Assembly: GCA_013423325.1 (NCBI GenBank)
Contig: BLJB01000150.1
Location: forward strand, 1-64,000
Length of the DNA stretch: 64,000 nucleotides
Origin: Usnea hakonensis
Taxonomy: Eukaryota > Ascomycota > Lecanoromycetes > Lecanorales > Parmeliaceae
Direction of reading: 5' to 3'
Each line of letters opens with the position of its first letter. The stretch's first letter is position 1. Position numbers and translations under genes: made by a program. The notes below the pieces were generated by a model. It was not told where the DNA came from. It made no database searches and saw only the letters and a program-made list of their open reading frames with translations. Below are positions 53,520 to 64,000 of this stretch, piece by piece.

Positions 53520-54846
53520 GGCAAGTGGTGTTCCGAGGGTCGCAGACAATTGCAAGGGTCATGTGTGATTGCGTCGATGCCGCCGGTATCATGTGCTCCT
53601 GATCGATTCTGTTCGTCGATGAGAGTGGTGGATACTCTACCAAGTTTCGACCACACGGCATGCGAACCGTTTCCCACTCAAGGGGAGAAGGATTGGTGAA
53701 TAAAATTTCCGGTGGGAGATGATAGTGATTTGGACGAAAAGTGCAGTAGGAAGATCGAGGCCACGCACATGTTAGGAATATTGGAAGGTTCAGATTGGGA
53801 GGTTCAAATTGGATACATGATACATTGACCCTCGGACCCCAGCTTTATTGTTATCATTATTATCATCATTATTATTTTATTTTAGGCGCTGACTGCTGCG
53901 TACTGCGGCCTTTCGGGTGGCCCCTCTTTAGCCACTGGGCCCTGCAGGGCTTGACGGCTGGGCCCGAAGTTAACTGCTTCATGCTTCCTTCCTTCCCACT
54001 TTTCTCCACTTCCCCTCCCGAGGGTGCCTGGACTCTGGACCAACGAAACAGCCTCACTTTTGCTCTCTTTGTCTCTAACCCTTAACCTTCAGTCCATCTA
54101 CTCGTACTTGCTGATTAATACTCCACCGCTAGTATGAGTACAGTCTGACTGTGAGGCTTACGATTATGCACAATTATGCAATCGGCTGATGCTTCTGCCT
54201 CATGCATAGTTGTGTTTCTAGTGCATGCTCCAATCAAGCGCATTGGGCAGCAAGCGGCCACCCAACCTGCAGCGATTCCCACGGCGGGGAGCATTCCCAT
54301 CATGACCAGCCATACAGTGCCTGTACCGACATGCAGAACTTGAGCACACGCTAGATGCACTCGTCGAGAAATGGCTAGTTTGAAATCTTCGTTTCGGCCG
54401 TGTTTCTCTTTTCTGTCCAAGTATTACTCGTCGACGTGGCTCCAATTGGTCCCCCATGCTTATTATTGGATGTACTGCTGCGCTTTGCATGAAGACTTTT
54501 TCAATTTCCAACTCTTGGTGCATATCATTCTTCGGAGTCTCCTTCATTCTTATACTGTCACCCTGGGGCAATCTAGACGTCTATGCTTTCCGCTTCATTT
54601 GGTAGTCAGGCTCGTCGTTTTGCTTTTGATCATTGACGTGATTGACCTGGGACTCACTCAGCAATGTTCCCTTATTCTCCGTCTTACTCTAGATCCGGGG
54701 CTTTTCCGTTGATGCCCCTCCTTGTGTAAAGCCCCCAATTGGGATGCTAGGGGCTCCTAGTTTGTAAGATAAATACGGGCATATGACATTTCGAACGCAT
54801 CATCTTCTTCACTCCAGTTTGCATCGTCGTAAGAAAGCAGTCCATC
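53520..54846. other. intergenic region
   Basis: About 1.3 kb with an ATT/ATC microsatellite (53844..53885) and otherwise no supported gene. The right end holds the leader of the low-complexity protein gene. Confidence 0.45.
53844..53885. repeat. ATT/ATC trinucleotide-rich microsatellite
   Basis: An imperfect run of TTATTGTTATCATTATTATC type. It is likely length-variable between strains. Confidence 0.7.
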
Positions 54847-57811
54847 ATGCCTCTCTACGCCCAACCACAGCCATATGTCTGGCACAAGATTGAGACTCAT
54901 CAACTGAGCTACTCAGCAATGCCAACGTTTGTACCACCTACGCCTCCAGTACTTGTGCCACCACCAGATCCATTTGCACCTCCTCCAGAAGCAGAGCCAG
55001 AGTCAGAGCCTCCCGCTGAAGAAAAGAAAGATGATCCGCCCCAGGCCGAAACACATGCCTCGGAAGAGGCTCCTCCAGCTGAGTCTAGTATATACCCCGA
55101 AACCTACTGTATGCTTCCTTACTGACGCTATGATTGTAGACGCCGATGCTGGCGAAACTGCAACTCCTCAAGCCGACGCTCCAGCCGAGGAAGCTGCTAC
55201 AGGTGACGAGGTTGCACCTGTTGATGGTCAGCCCAAAGCAGACGAGGGAGCCGCCGATCCTGCTCCTCCAGAGGCTCCTGCAGCTCCTGCTGGAAGTACG
55301 GATGATCCTGCCCTCGCTTCTCAAGAAGCGGCTCCCGAGGATCCCAAAGAAGCACCAGCAGCGGCGTCGGAGGCTGCAGCTCCTGCATCTGACCCCCCAG
55401 CGGTCGATGCGCCAGCTGAGGAAGCCAATCCTGAGGACCCGCCACCTCCTGCACCGGAGGTACCGGTCGACGAAAAGTCAAAAGAGAAGAAAAAAAAGAA
55501 AGCTAAATTGTCCAAGAACACCTTACCAAGGGGTAAAGAGGATCCAAAGAAACCCAAAGCTTCGAAGCATGCTGCGAATGTCGAGAAAGATGAGGATAAG
55601 AAATCCAAACACTCTAAAGCGTCCAGCGTTCGCAAGAAGGGCGATAAGAATAAAACAAATCCTGCCCCAGTTGAGCCACCGCCTGTCGATGCACCGCCAG
55701 CAGACGCGCCTGCGGAGGTAACGCCACCAGAGACCGCTACAGAAGGATCTCCACCGACAGATTCTGCGCCATCAGATCCTGCACCAGCCGAGCCAGCTTC
55801 TGAAGATACCACCCCACCCGAGCCGGCACTAACAGAGGCTGCTACTACTGAGCTAGCAACGGAAGAGGTTACACCACCTGAGCCAGCGCAGCCAGAGACT
55901 GCTCCCGCTGAGCTTGTGGTTGAAGAAGCTCCTCCAGGGGACACTCCAGCAGATGATGCTGCCGCAAATGAAGAATCATTAACAGAAGCTCCAGTTCAAG
56001 CGGCTGCTACCGATGCACCAGCTGAAGAGGCCCACCCAGCAGAAGGCGCTGCTGCCGACATATCAACAAGCGACGACAAAGCAGCAGCAGACGAAGTCGC
56101 TGATAACAAGCCAGCTGAGCCAGAAACCAAATCTGATGATACGCCTGCTGAGGCTACGACTGAAGAGCCAAAATCTGCGGCCGGCGTTGAAATTGGAGCT
56201 GATGCAAAACCGGGCGAAGAGGCTGCTGATGAGGCTAAGCCGCCTGCCGCTGAAGCACCAGCAGAAGAACTTGCCCCCGCCGTGACTGAAGCATCCTCTG
56301 CTGAGGCAGAGCAAACCGTATTGGACGACCATGGAAGTAAGGATCTTGAGCCGCCTGCCGCTGAAGATGCCACGCCTGCAACATCTGCGCTTCCAGCTGA
56401 CGGAGGAGCCGAAGCCGCTGAGGCTATTGCTGAGCCCGTTACTGAGCCTCTTTCTGAGCCCGTTACTGAGCCCGTTACTGAGCCCGTTACTGAGCCCGTT
56501 ACTGAGCCTGTTACTGAGCCTGTCACTGAGCCCGTTGTTGAGCCTGTTGCTGAGCCTGAAGCTGTACCTGCTGCCGAAAAGTCTGCAAAAGATCCATTAG
56601 GAGAGTCTGAAACAGCGAATGCAACAGTCGAAGAGCCTGCAACCGTAGAGCCACCAGTAGAGGGAGCTCCGATGGCCGTTGAAGAACCAGCTGCGGAGGT
56701 GCCAACGGAGGAAGCCTCAGCAGCGCCAGAAGAGCCCACACCTAACGCACCTGCAGATGTCACCCCAGTCGTTGCCGATGCCGTTCCAGAAGTAACAGCA
56801 GAACCAGCTCCTGAGGTCATCGACATAGCACCCGACCCGCCCGCAGAAGTAGCCCCGGAAATTGTTGATGCCGCTCCAGAAGCCCCAGCAATGTCGCCCC
56901 CAGAGGCCACTGATATAGCCCCTGATCCGGCACCAGCAGCAACCGACACTGCCATTCTCGAAGATGAAGAGCCTACTGCCGACGTCGTCGAAATTACCCC
57001 ACCCTCCCCATCATCTTCCAAACGCCGCCACCGCCCAAGCGGCTGGGAGCGCGAGCGCAGGCACAGTAAATCATCCTCTTCCAAAGGCAGCACGGAAATG
57101 TCGCTTTCCACCGCCTCGCGCACACGTCGCGAAAGCGACGTGACCAGCAGCACCTCCAAATCCGCTGAGGTTCACGAACTACTCAAGCAAGCAAAGGAAA
57201 AGCGATTAACCAAACACCATTCAGCATCACCCAGGCACGATGGAGGCAGTCTGGTGGTGTCTTCGGACCGTCCTCCAACGGAAAGGAGAACCAGCGACAA
57301 AGGCAAAAGCGCCACGTTCCGCCCGAAACTCCTCGACATCCTTCCTCGCGCCGAATCCAACACCAGCGTGCTCATCCGCGTCAATGAAGAAAAAAAGGAA
57401 CCGCCCAAGAGCAGCTCTTCCCACCCCCCGCCCCGACCCCGTCGTTCGACCACCGCATCCTCCCCTTCCCGCCGCGAACGCCAGTCAAAAGCCCGCTCCG
57501 CGGACCGCAGACCCAGACCCCGAGCTAACACACTTGAGAACGAGGACGCGGCGAGGAAAGAACGGAGGAAGAAGAGGGAGGAGCTGGATCGGGCGGAGGC
57601 GGAGACGAAGAAGGAGTTAAGGAAGAAGAGGCGGGAACTGGAGGAGGCGCAGGATGCGGCGAGGAGGGCGAAGGAGGGGAGGAGGAGGGAAAGGGAGAGG
57701 GAGAGGGAAGTGGTGAGGCGGGTCAAGGATGAGCGAGAGAGTAATAGAGGGGGCGTTAGGCTGAGGGAGGGGTTGGCGAAGGGGTTGCTGAGGCGGATCT
57801 TCACCTCGTGA
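54847..57811 (+). CDS. very long acidic Ala/Pro/Glu-rich disordered protein with VTEP repeats
   Basis: Exons 54847..55087 and 55140..57811 (52-nt intron) give 970 residues. The N-terminus (MPLYAQPQPYVWHKIETHQL) may be a short conserved head. Residues ~80-690 are almost entirely Ala/Pro/Glu/Asp/Thr, with one Lys-rich island (KSKEKKKKKAKLSK). Within this lie 11 tetrapeptides of EPV type. The last ~280 residues are basic: Ser/Arg-rich (RRHRPSGWERERRHSKSS), then a charged helical coiled coil (RKERRKKREELDRAEAETKK) and a hydrophobic end (LAKGLLRRIFTS). No enzyme domain, signal peptide or membrane segment is seen. I do not recognise a family. An acidic body with a basic coiled-coil end suggests a scaffold or cytoskeletal linker, but that is speculation. 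Confidence 0.72.
56429..56560 (+). repeat. 12-bp coding tandem repeat, 11 units (EPV motif)
   Basis: The unit is GCT/ACT-GAG-CCC-GTT, encoding A/T-EPV. Six central copies are almost identical at DNA level, and the outer ones are degenerate. This is a typical slippage-prone protein repeat. Confidence 0.9.
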
Positions 57812-58553
57812 CAGGAAGAGGGTTGAAGGGCAGAATGTAAGTGGATCAGAAGCCCAAGTTGATTTGATGCTGTTGGATTAGAGAACGAGTTTTGTTGTTG
57901 AGCCATGTTATAGTACGTTCAGTGTCCTTTCTCCATGTATCTCTATGGGAGGCACATCTCCATGATTGATGACTCTTTTTTTTTTCTCATAGGGAGATTA
58001 GAATTCTAGTACTTAAGTAAAGGCATGCAAGCATCTATTTACACAATGTTTGGGGAAAAAAAAGAGGGGGGGGTTTTGTTCCTTCGCAAATGAAGGAAGC
58101 GAGAGATCCTGCCTTGCTTGACAAGCCTGTCTCGAAAGTTTTTGCAGGAAAAAAAAAAGAACACCTTAGCAACCCTCGTCGAGAAAATATGTAAGCGCCT
58201 TTTGACAATTTCCCCTTTCACGTCTAATCTGGAAGTGGGGCGTATTCGTTAAGAATCCGGATCCACCACACATTTCCGCCCCTTCCTCTGTATCCATGGT
58301 GAAAAAGAAGTCATCCCAGAGCAGGGGCAGAGAATCCCCATAGAAAGTCCACACGCCAATGTCGCACGATTCGATATCTGTCATGGCATCCATGATCGCG
58401 ACAGCAATCATGCCCTCGAACGACATCTCTCAAGGCATACCGAAGGACGAAAATATCACTGATTTGAAAAATTGAGCCCTGCTGAGGAACCGAGCCAAAG
58501 AGTCTTGCCTGAGGGACCGACCCTCCCTAAACATGCAAGAATGTCAAATTTGA
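57812..58553. other. convergent intergenic region
   Basis: About 740 bp with A- and G-homopolymer runs near 58055-58080 and 58150. An 86-codon minus-strand frame (58166..58426) has no family signal. No supported gene. Confidence 0.4.
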
Positions 58554-60737
58554 CTAGACCTCTGCTCCGAACACTCCAGTCTGCACAAAACTAGTCTGGT
58601 ACCCCCTCAACGTGACCCAAAGCCGGGCGATTTCCCGTTCGTCATTGACCCAGTCACCAATCGGACTGACCAAGAGCATCTTCTCCAGCAGATCCGAAGA
58701 CGCAGTCAAATACCTCTCACTCGCTTGGGCCAGGTTTCCCTTGCGGGCAAGTGGCGCGTCAAGCAACATACGCGAGATCCGATGGATTTGGCCGAGGAAC
58801 GAGTTGCCCAGTGGTTCTGTGTTGATCTCGTTGATCTGGCCGAGGAGGATGAGAAAGGTTTTGACAATGTCTTCACGCTCGGCGGCGAGATCTTGTTCCG
58901 TGGTGCTGAAGTGGTTGGACGGGTCGTACTTATCTAGTATTGGAGCAATGACGCCTGGAGACGATACTACGTCTGAGTTGCCTCCGCCTGATTTGGTCAG
59001 ATTGTAGGCGTCGTAGAGATTCCAATATTTTTCAATAAGATACAAACGTGTGGCTAGCTGAGTAGCATAAAGGTGAGCCTTTTGAATCTCATACTGTAAT
59101 CGTCGGCGCTCTGATTGTCGATTGAAGTCGATCCCTAGATTACTGAAGCCGTCCGTTGCGTATTGAGCCAAATCTTGGGCGACTGAAGATTCAGGGTTCG
59201 GAGAAGGATACTTTGGCTCTCGCGATTCAGGTGGTGGAGCCTGGAAGCTGAGGACAAGCTCGTTAGGAAGACCATCAAGCATACGCTTGACTGATTGCAG
59301 AGATTTCTCAAAAATCCCCTTCTGCCGCTCCCAATCTACGACACTGTCGGCTCCGTGGACTAGCTCCATCACTGCTAGATCATTGTAGGTAGACAAAATT
59401 CGGACATTGGCGTTAAAACCAGTGATTGTGGAAATGAGATGGGGTTCCTGGAGATCGAGATGGATGCGCTCTGGGGTAATATAGCCATCATCGATTTCGA
59501 CTGGTAACGGAGGGTACGGCTGTGATGGCGTTGCTGGTAGCACAGATAATTCCCACTGGGAGACACCTGCCTGCTGGGATAATTTCACTCCCGTAAATAG
59601 GGCCCAAAAGGCTCTTCCTCCCAATTGTCGCATCAGTTGATCATCACCAATATGGTGGGGTCCGTGGAGAGCATGGCCGTTAGGTGTCATTCTAGCTGCT
59701 GGTAGTGTAAGACCATTCGTATGTGTAGTGCTGGTGACGTTGACCTTGTGAAGACCGACGGTTGCAGATATAGTCACGCACTGCTTAAAGTAGTGAATGG
59801 CAGACTGTCGATTGAATGTTTGGACACATGTCAATGCTTGCAAATAGCTAATCACAGCGTCGTGGACGGACATTTTGCGATCCAAGTATGTAGGGCCCAA
59901 AGCTTCCATTGCTATCTTGTGACATCGATCCACCAACTCCATTGGATTTCCATACATAGATTCCATCTGTTGTTGGTGTTCGAGAGGTATGCCTCCGCGC
60001 GTATGTTCTCGAGGTCTCCGAGGGAAGCAAGCCACCAGATACCCAAGCATTGAAGCGACCAGAGCTAGGAACGTCGGATTGGTCATGTCTTGGCGCCGTG
60101 CAAAGGCATCCCGAAAGGATTGCTCATGAGGAAGTGGGACAAGAGGATGTATGAATGTGAAGTAGTCATCGACCAGGCGCTGCAGCATGGTAATGGGGCA
60201 TATCGATTCTGCTGATATCACCTGCTGCTGAGAAAAGTAGGCGAGGGTCTGGGCAGCGTGCGTGGGCGAAGAAGGATGCGGTTGAGACATTGATGGACCT
60301 TCCGGAGAGTCGTATTTTCTCTTGAGATTCTCAGCGTGCTTGTTAGGAGGACCTCGGCGCTTGCTTGGTCGTTCGAAGGTGCAAGGGATCTGGAGACCCT
60401 CGCAAGCCTTGCAGGGTTGCTGTTCGTCGCACTTGACCTTTCGTATTGAACAAGAGTCACAAGCTTTACGTAGTCTGGCTTTTGTCTCGCCTAAGTGGCC
60501 ATGGTTCTTTCCCGCGTTGTTCGTTGACGGCGTTTGCGCCTGGGGTGGGGGTGCTAGTTGAGGATCAACATCGGCGAAAATGGCGTTTGTCGGATTTGGG
60601 GGAAGATTTGATAAAGGCGGATACGGCAGGTAATTGTTCGCAAGAGACGGACTTTGCTGAGGTAGCATAGGCGCACTTGGAGCAGCACCGTATACAGACA
60701 TGTTACGCTCACTCTTCTGATGGCCTGGACCATCCAT
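58554..60737 (-). CDS. Zn2Cys6 fungal transcription factor
   Basis: A single exon of 727 residues. The zinc cluster has Cys at 93, 96, 103, 109, 112 and 119 (CDSCSIRKVKCDEQQPCKAC, then EGLQIPC), the C-X2-C-X6-C-X5-C-X2-C-X6-C pattern, followed by the basic linker RPSKRRGPPNKHAENLKRKY. Residues ~185-520 resemble the fungal-specific transcription-factor middle homology region (VDDYFTFIHPLVPLPHEQSF). The Pro/Gln-rich N-terminus may be activating. The KRRGPPNK linker is common among sugar-utilisation regulators, but I cannot assign a target. An alternative start is 60701 (MSVYGAAP). Confidence 0.9.
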   Translation of the reverse strand: MDGPGHQKSERNMSVYGAAPSAPMLPQQSPSLANNYLPYPPLSNLPPNPTNAIFADVDPQLAPPPQAQTPSTNNAGKNHGHLGETKARLRKACDSCSIRKVKCDEQQPCKACEGLQIPCTFERPSKRRGPPNKHAENLKRKYDSPEGPSMSQPHPSSPTHAAQTLAYFSQQQVISAESICPITMLQRLVDDYFTFIHPLVPLPHEQSFRDAFARRQDMTNPTFLALVASMLGYLVACFPRRPREHTRGGIPLEHQQQMESMYGNPMELVDRCHKIAMEALGPTYLDRKMSVHDAVISYLQALTCVQTFNRQSAIHYFKQCVTISATVGLHKVNVTSTTHTNGLTLPAARMTPNGHALHGPHHIGDDQLMRQLGGRAFWALFTGVKLSQQAGVSQWELSVLPATPSQPYPPLPVEIDDGYITPERIHLDLQEPHLISTITGFNANVRILSTYNDLAVMELVHGADSVVDWERQKGIFEKSLQSVKRMLDGLPNELVLSFQAPPPESREPKYPSPNPESSVAQDLAQYATDGFSNLGIDFNRQSERRRLQYEIQKAHLYATQLATRLYLIEKYWNLYDAYNLTKSGGGNSDVVSSPGVIAPILDKYDPSNHFSTTEQDLAAEREDIVKTFLILLGQINEINTEPLGNSFLGQIHRISRMLLDAPLARKGNLAQASERYLTASSDLLEKMLLVSPIGDWVNDEREIARLWVTLRGYQTSFVQTGVFGAEV

Positions 60738-61460
60738 GCCGGTGTATCTTCGGATATACCTCGGCGGCAGTGGAAATCGTAGTTGTTCTGAATCAAATAC
60801 ACATGAGGATTTTGCTGAGGATGTGTGGTATCATAAATGGTCGAGGGGTGTCGCCTCCTGGTGACCGATTGGTTGCAACCGTGTCAAAAAAAAGTGCGAT
60901 AGTGAAGGTCAATAACATCCCTCGACACTAACAGTGCTAGCGTGTGCCAAGATCCAATAATTCAACCGAAGTATAGGCGATATCTCGGATGCTAAACACT
61001 TGTCCGAGGGGCCTACGGATAGGGCCGACACACCATATCTCTTTACATCTAGCATCACATACAATATTTGGACTCATGCAATCCCTCTCGCTATAGTCGC
61101 TATAGCGACGTCTCCAGACAACTCCCAAGTCTAACAAATAAACCTAGTACTTGCTGGCTTGTAGAGGCTGAAAGAGATGCTCTTGTGTCGTTCTTGAAGG
61201 TCAAAGGTACATTTACCTTCACCAGCGATCTCGCACTCTAACGGCGTTGAGACTACATAGAGATCAAAAGGTTCCAATACAGAAATGGAAATAGTGGTAC
61301 TCTTTTGGAATCTTCTAGGAAGTTATGTTTAATGAGATCAAGCGTCCTGACGCTAAAATCTGCGGAGAGATCAATAATGAGATATACCCCGGGGTGTACT
61401 ATCAGACTACAATGCAATGCGTTTGCGAAACATGTACCAACAGACATAGGAAGAGACCCG
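60738..61460. other. intergenic region
   Basis: About 720 bp between two minus-strand genes. It holds the promoter of the Zn2Cys6 gene; no element recognised. Confidence 0.4.
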
Positions 61461-62368
61461 CTAAGCAGCTGCCGCTATAGCATTTAACCACGCCCCAAGT
61501 CGATACCCTCCTTTGCTGATTTGCAGCTCGATATACGGCACGGCACCCGTATAATAAGTGCCATCCAACTCCATTCCCGACTCATCATTCTGAAGCACGT
61601 ATTGGCAATTCAACGCATTGGCGTCTTGTGCCCATTCCGTTGCGCATTCTTGAGCCGTCGTAATATCCACACAGCTGACCCAGTCGTCCTTCTGGCTTGC
61701 GTACGTCCCATTATCAATCTGCGTAATCAGTTGGGCCGCAAATGAGTCCACTGTAGCGGTGCTATTCTCCCCCCCCGCAATCTTTTCAACCATCTGAGTA
61801 TCCCAGCAGGCGTGAAGATTTGTCTTTGTGCCGTCCCAAGTGACATCAATATCGTTTCCACCCACTTCTTCCGCTTCATCGTGTAGAGGTTGTGTGATAT
61901 CGCCTAGGAAATGAATTAGGAATTCCATGGCTTCCATGCGCTCCGTGGATGAAAGACTGGTGTCCTGAACGCGGGACGTATAGTTCGTGATGGCGGAGAT
62001 GCTACAGCCCTTTGTGGTACAGTCGCGAGAGAAGTCGACGGAGCACGAGGTCGGAGGGCTGTCTTCAGCGTCGATGAAGCTTGGGTCATTGCGGTTAGCG
62101 AGATTCAAAGGACGACAGTAGTGGAAAAGGCTCACTGAAATGGCGCGCTGAACTTTCCAGCCGTCGTTTCCCGATAGCTGTCTGCCCAACTGGCGATCGA
62201 AGCCATAGAGACATCTTCGCCTAACAAGCCAGCGACGTATGTCTTTGCCGAGGAAGTCAGGTAGTTGTTGGCTATGGTTGCCACCGTTGCATGGCCGACG
62301 ACGCCCCAGGCATAGGCGCAAGGGAGCGCGAAGAGAAGAGACGTCGCGATGGTGGTTGAGGAATGCAT
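61461..62368 (-). CDS. secreted S1/P1-type zinc nuclease
   Basis: Complement of 61461..62079 and 62136..62368 gives 283 residues. The signal peptide (1-20) ends in CAYA, leaving an N-terminal Trp (WGVVGH) whose main chain binds zinc in this family. Other ligands: WADSYR, FHFIDAEDSP (created by splicing the 56-nt intron, branch CGCTAACC), FLIHFLGDITQPLHDEAEE and NLHACWDTQMVEK. Cys pairs form the usual disulfides, and NYT, NST and NGT sequons fit secretion. P1/S1 nucleases degrade single-stranded DNA and RNA for phosphate and nucleotide scavenging. Confidence 0.95.
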
Positions 62369-63108
62369 GGATGATGAGTATGTAAGAATTTTTTACCGAT
62401 AGGCAAGCGAACTTGATTTGGAGTCGAGAAAGGGTACATGGAGCGAGGAAGATGCCTTCTTAAGAGGGCGTTGTGGGCAGATGCCCCTTGATTCAGGCAC
62501 GCCCGATGATAGTGTATGCATGCCTCATGGGAGGTAGCCCGGACGTCATTCTTTGTCGGGACTTGGGATAGAACCCTTGGCTTGGCTCTGTCATGTGCCT
62601 GGATAAGAAGCAGAGGGTGAGCGTGACGAGGATCGTCCTTTGTTCCTTGCCATCCTTCGGTCCATCCTGACACCTGATTGAATCGTGATTGGTCCTTTGG
62701 TACCTTCAACAAGACATGGACTGAGAGGAAATTCTTGGCAGCTCCGAAGACAAGCTGGTTGCATAGCTCGCACGCCTCGCTGTTCGAGAAAGTCGTTGGT
62801 CCAAGGTTCGGCGCGTAGGTGGCGTTGCTAATTTGGGAGGGTCTTCCGTCGGAGCGATTGGCTGCAAATGGAAGGAGCTGAACTGCCGAGGATCAGGGCG
62901 CAGTTCTGATGAAATTCAAATCTTGATCTATAACAACGTAGAGATAAATTTGCTGGAAATTTTCAATTTCAATTAATTTAGATGGAATAATTACAGGAAG
63001 TCTGGGTCTAACGAGTGGCAAGCATCAATGTCATATCCAAATATATATGCATCGACAGGGTATCGTAAATATGTGCAGAACGCCGAAACGCATGCCGCTA
63101 AAATGCAA
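62369..63108. other. intergenic region
   Basis: About 740 bp. It includes the nuclease promoter and the 3' UTR of the Ser/Thr-rich gene. No element recognised. Confidence 0.4.
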
Positions 63109-64000
63109 TCATGAAGTAACTATGGTAACAGGAGCAGGCTTCTCCGTTGTTGTGACTGTCACCGTGACTGTCACCGTAGCCTGATCGTTTGCAACCGCAA
63201 CTTTTTCGTTGACTGGAACTCCAGTCGAAGCCAACGTAGTGCTGCCACTATCAATGCTAGATGTTGATGTGGGTTGGAGGCTGACAGGTGTCGAGATTGT
63301 CTGGTGTGGTTGTAATGCTTCAGATGTAGAAGCTAAGGCTTGCGCACTGCTTTTGCTAGGCGAAGCTTGACCGTTTCCCGCTGCGGTGACAACCGCAAAC
63401 AACGCGTTTGGAACTGAGTAAACGGCTTCTGTAGTAGACGGTAGCTGCGATGTGGTCTCTGAGTTTGGAGAGTTATTCAAAGAAGAGGAGTCGTGGAATT
63501 GTTGAGCTGTACTCGTCCCAGCAAGTACCGATGGGTTGGGTGCTTCTGCTTGACTCGGCGAGGCTGATTGCGCAGATATTGAGAATCCACTTGTTGAGAC
63601 AGCGAACTGGTCAACTTGGTCGAAGCCTTGATCCCGTGAACCGCTGGCAGTCGATGCAATCACTGAAGGAGTTGTTACCACGATTTGGCTCTGGATGGTC
63701 GCTTGTGCTGAGGAAGTGGATGGCGTAGGTTGTGTAGGGTTCTGCATGCTCTCACTCTGTGTAGCCTGGCTGATATCATCCTCGGCCTGCAATAGCTGGG
63801 CTGGCTGTGAGCTGAGGGCCGTGGGGGCCGCAGTTGAAAGCGATAGACCGGCACGTACTGAAGCAGCATAGCTTGGATCGGCACATTGCACCACCACTCC
63901 AGTCGACCCCAAGGGCTTTGGAAGCGCGTAGCATGATTGGAAGCGTGGACAGCTCTTTAATACGTAGGTTTCATCGGCTTGACATTCAGCAATCTCCCCA
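63109..64000 (-). CDS. Ser/Thr-rich extracellular protein with chitin-binding-like Cys module, 5'-truncated by window edge
   Basis: The frame is open from the right edge to a stop at 63109, giving at least 296 residues of C-terminus. It begins with a Cys-rich piece (AECQADETYVLKSCPRFQSC, then YALPKPLG and VVVQCAD) spaced like the CBM19-type or related modules at the end of fungal chitinases and cell-wall proteins. A ~230-residue Ser/Thr/Ala/Pro/Gln linker follows, ending with a valine/threonine run (ATVTVTVTVTTTEKPAPVTI). No clear GPI-omega plus hydrophobic tail is visible, so anchoring is doubtful. The catalytic part, if any, lies outside the window. Confidence 0.7.
   Translation of the reverse strand, partial: GEIAECQADETYVLKSCPRFQSCYALPKPLGSTGVVVQCADPSYAASVRAGLSLSTAAPTALSSQPAQLLQAEDDISQATQSESMQNPTQPTPSTSSAQATIQSQIVVTTPSVIASTASGSRDQGFDQVDQFAVSTSGFSISAQSASPSQAEAPNPSVLAGTSTAQQFHDSSSLNNSPNSETTSQLPSTTEAVYSVPNALFAVVTAAGNGQASPSKSSAQALASTSEALQPHQTISTPVSLQPTSTSSIDSGSTTLASTGVPVNEKVAVANDQATVTVTVTVTTTEKPAPVTIVTS

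Noticed and set aside
55996..57159. 387-codon minus-strand open frame rich in Ser/Gly/Ala
   Set aside because: It is the antisense of the repetitive Ala/Pro/Glu gene; such composition keeps opposite frames open.
58166..58426. 86-codon minus-strand open frame
   Set aside because: No family signal, no splice partner, next to homopolymer-rich sequence; kept only as a remark in the intergenic entry.

Overview
This 64 kb window is nuclear DNA of a filamentous ascomycete (Pezizomycotina; the gene complement suggests Leotiomycetes, which is inference). The signs are many short GT-AG introns (about 46-70 nt, often with a CTAAC/CTAAT branch site), single-copy eukaryotic housekeeping genes on both strands, and fungus-specific families: Zn2Cys6 factor, HET domain, DUF6601, DUF3455, a Fus3/Pmk1-type MAP kinase and an S1/P1 nuclease. 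There is no operon structure, CRISPR array or rRNA, and I found no convincing tRNA. All splice sites are my own reading, chosen for GT-AG ends, frame and remembered family similarity. No search was run.

0-12.7 kb is conserved: an INO80 subunit (Iec3-like), cytoplasmic Trp-tRNA synthetase, a PRELI/UPS lipid-transfer protein, a secreted DUF3455 protein, ketol-acid reductoisomerase (ILV5), a PLP threonine dehydratase/serine racemase-like enzyme, and an RNase D-type exonuclease with a repetitive tail.

13.6-23 kb is an accessory island resembling fungal allorecognition/innate-immunity loci. It holds a frameshifted DUF6601 membrane protein, the N-terminus of an alpha/beta hydrolase on the plus strand facing a TPR-ankyrin protein on the minus strand (possibly two halves of a rearranged NLR-like gene), an intronless 845-residue HET-domain protein and a polytopic membrane protein. 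23-29.4 kb is a decay zone: a chimeric MFS/hydrolase remnant, a cytochrome P450 pseudogene split by a 265-bp MITE flanked by TA, one intact carboxymuconolactone decarboxylase-like gene and a dying N-glycosylation-rich secreted protein.

30-48 kb returns to core genes: isocitrate lyase, an OTU deubiquitinase, a TPMT-like methyltransferase, an MFS drug/polyamine transporter, Utp15, a SAM methyltransferase, Sec24 and the Fus3/Pmk1-type MAPK. 48-64 kb holds uroporphyrinogen-III synthase, a decayed FAD-linked oxidoreductase, Erv1 sulfhydryl oxidase, a 2OG-Fe(II) oxygenase, a DUF3253 protein, a 970-residue low-complexity protein with an 11-unit VTEP repeat, a Zn2Cys6 regulator, an S1/P1 nuclease and the 3' end of a chitin-binding-like Ser/Thr-rich protein cut by the window edge.

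The metabolic genes touch mitochondria (ILV5, UPS, Erv1), the glyoxylate cycle (ICL) and haem synthesis, but nothing suggests they are co-regulated. The most unusual content is the HET/NLR-like island with its adjacent decay zone.
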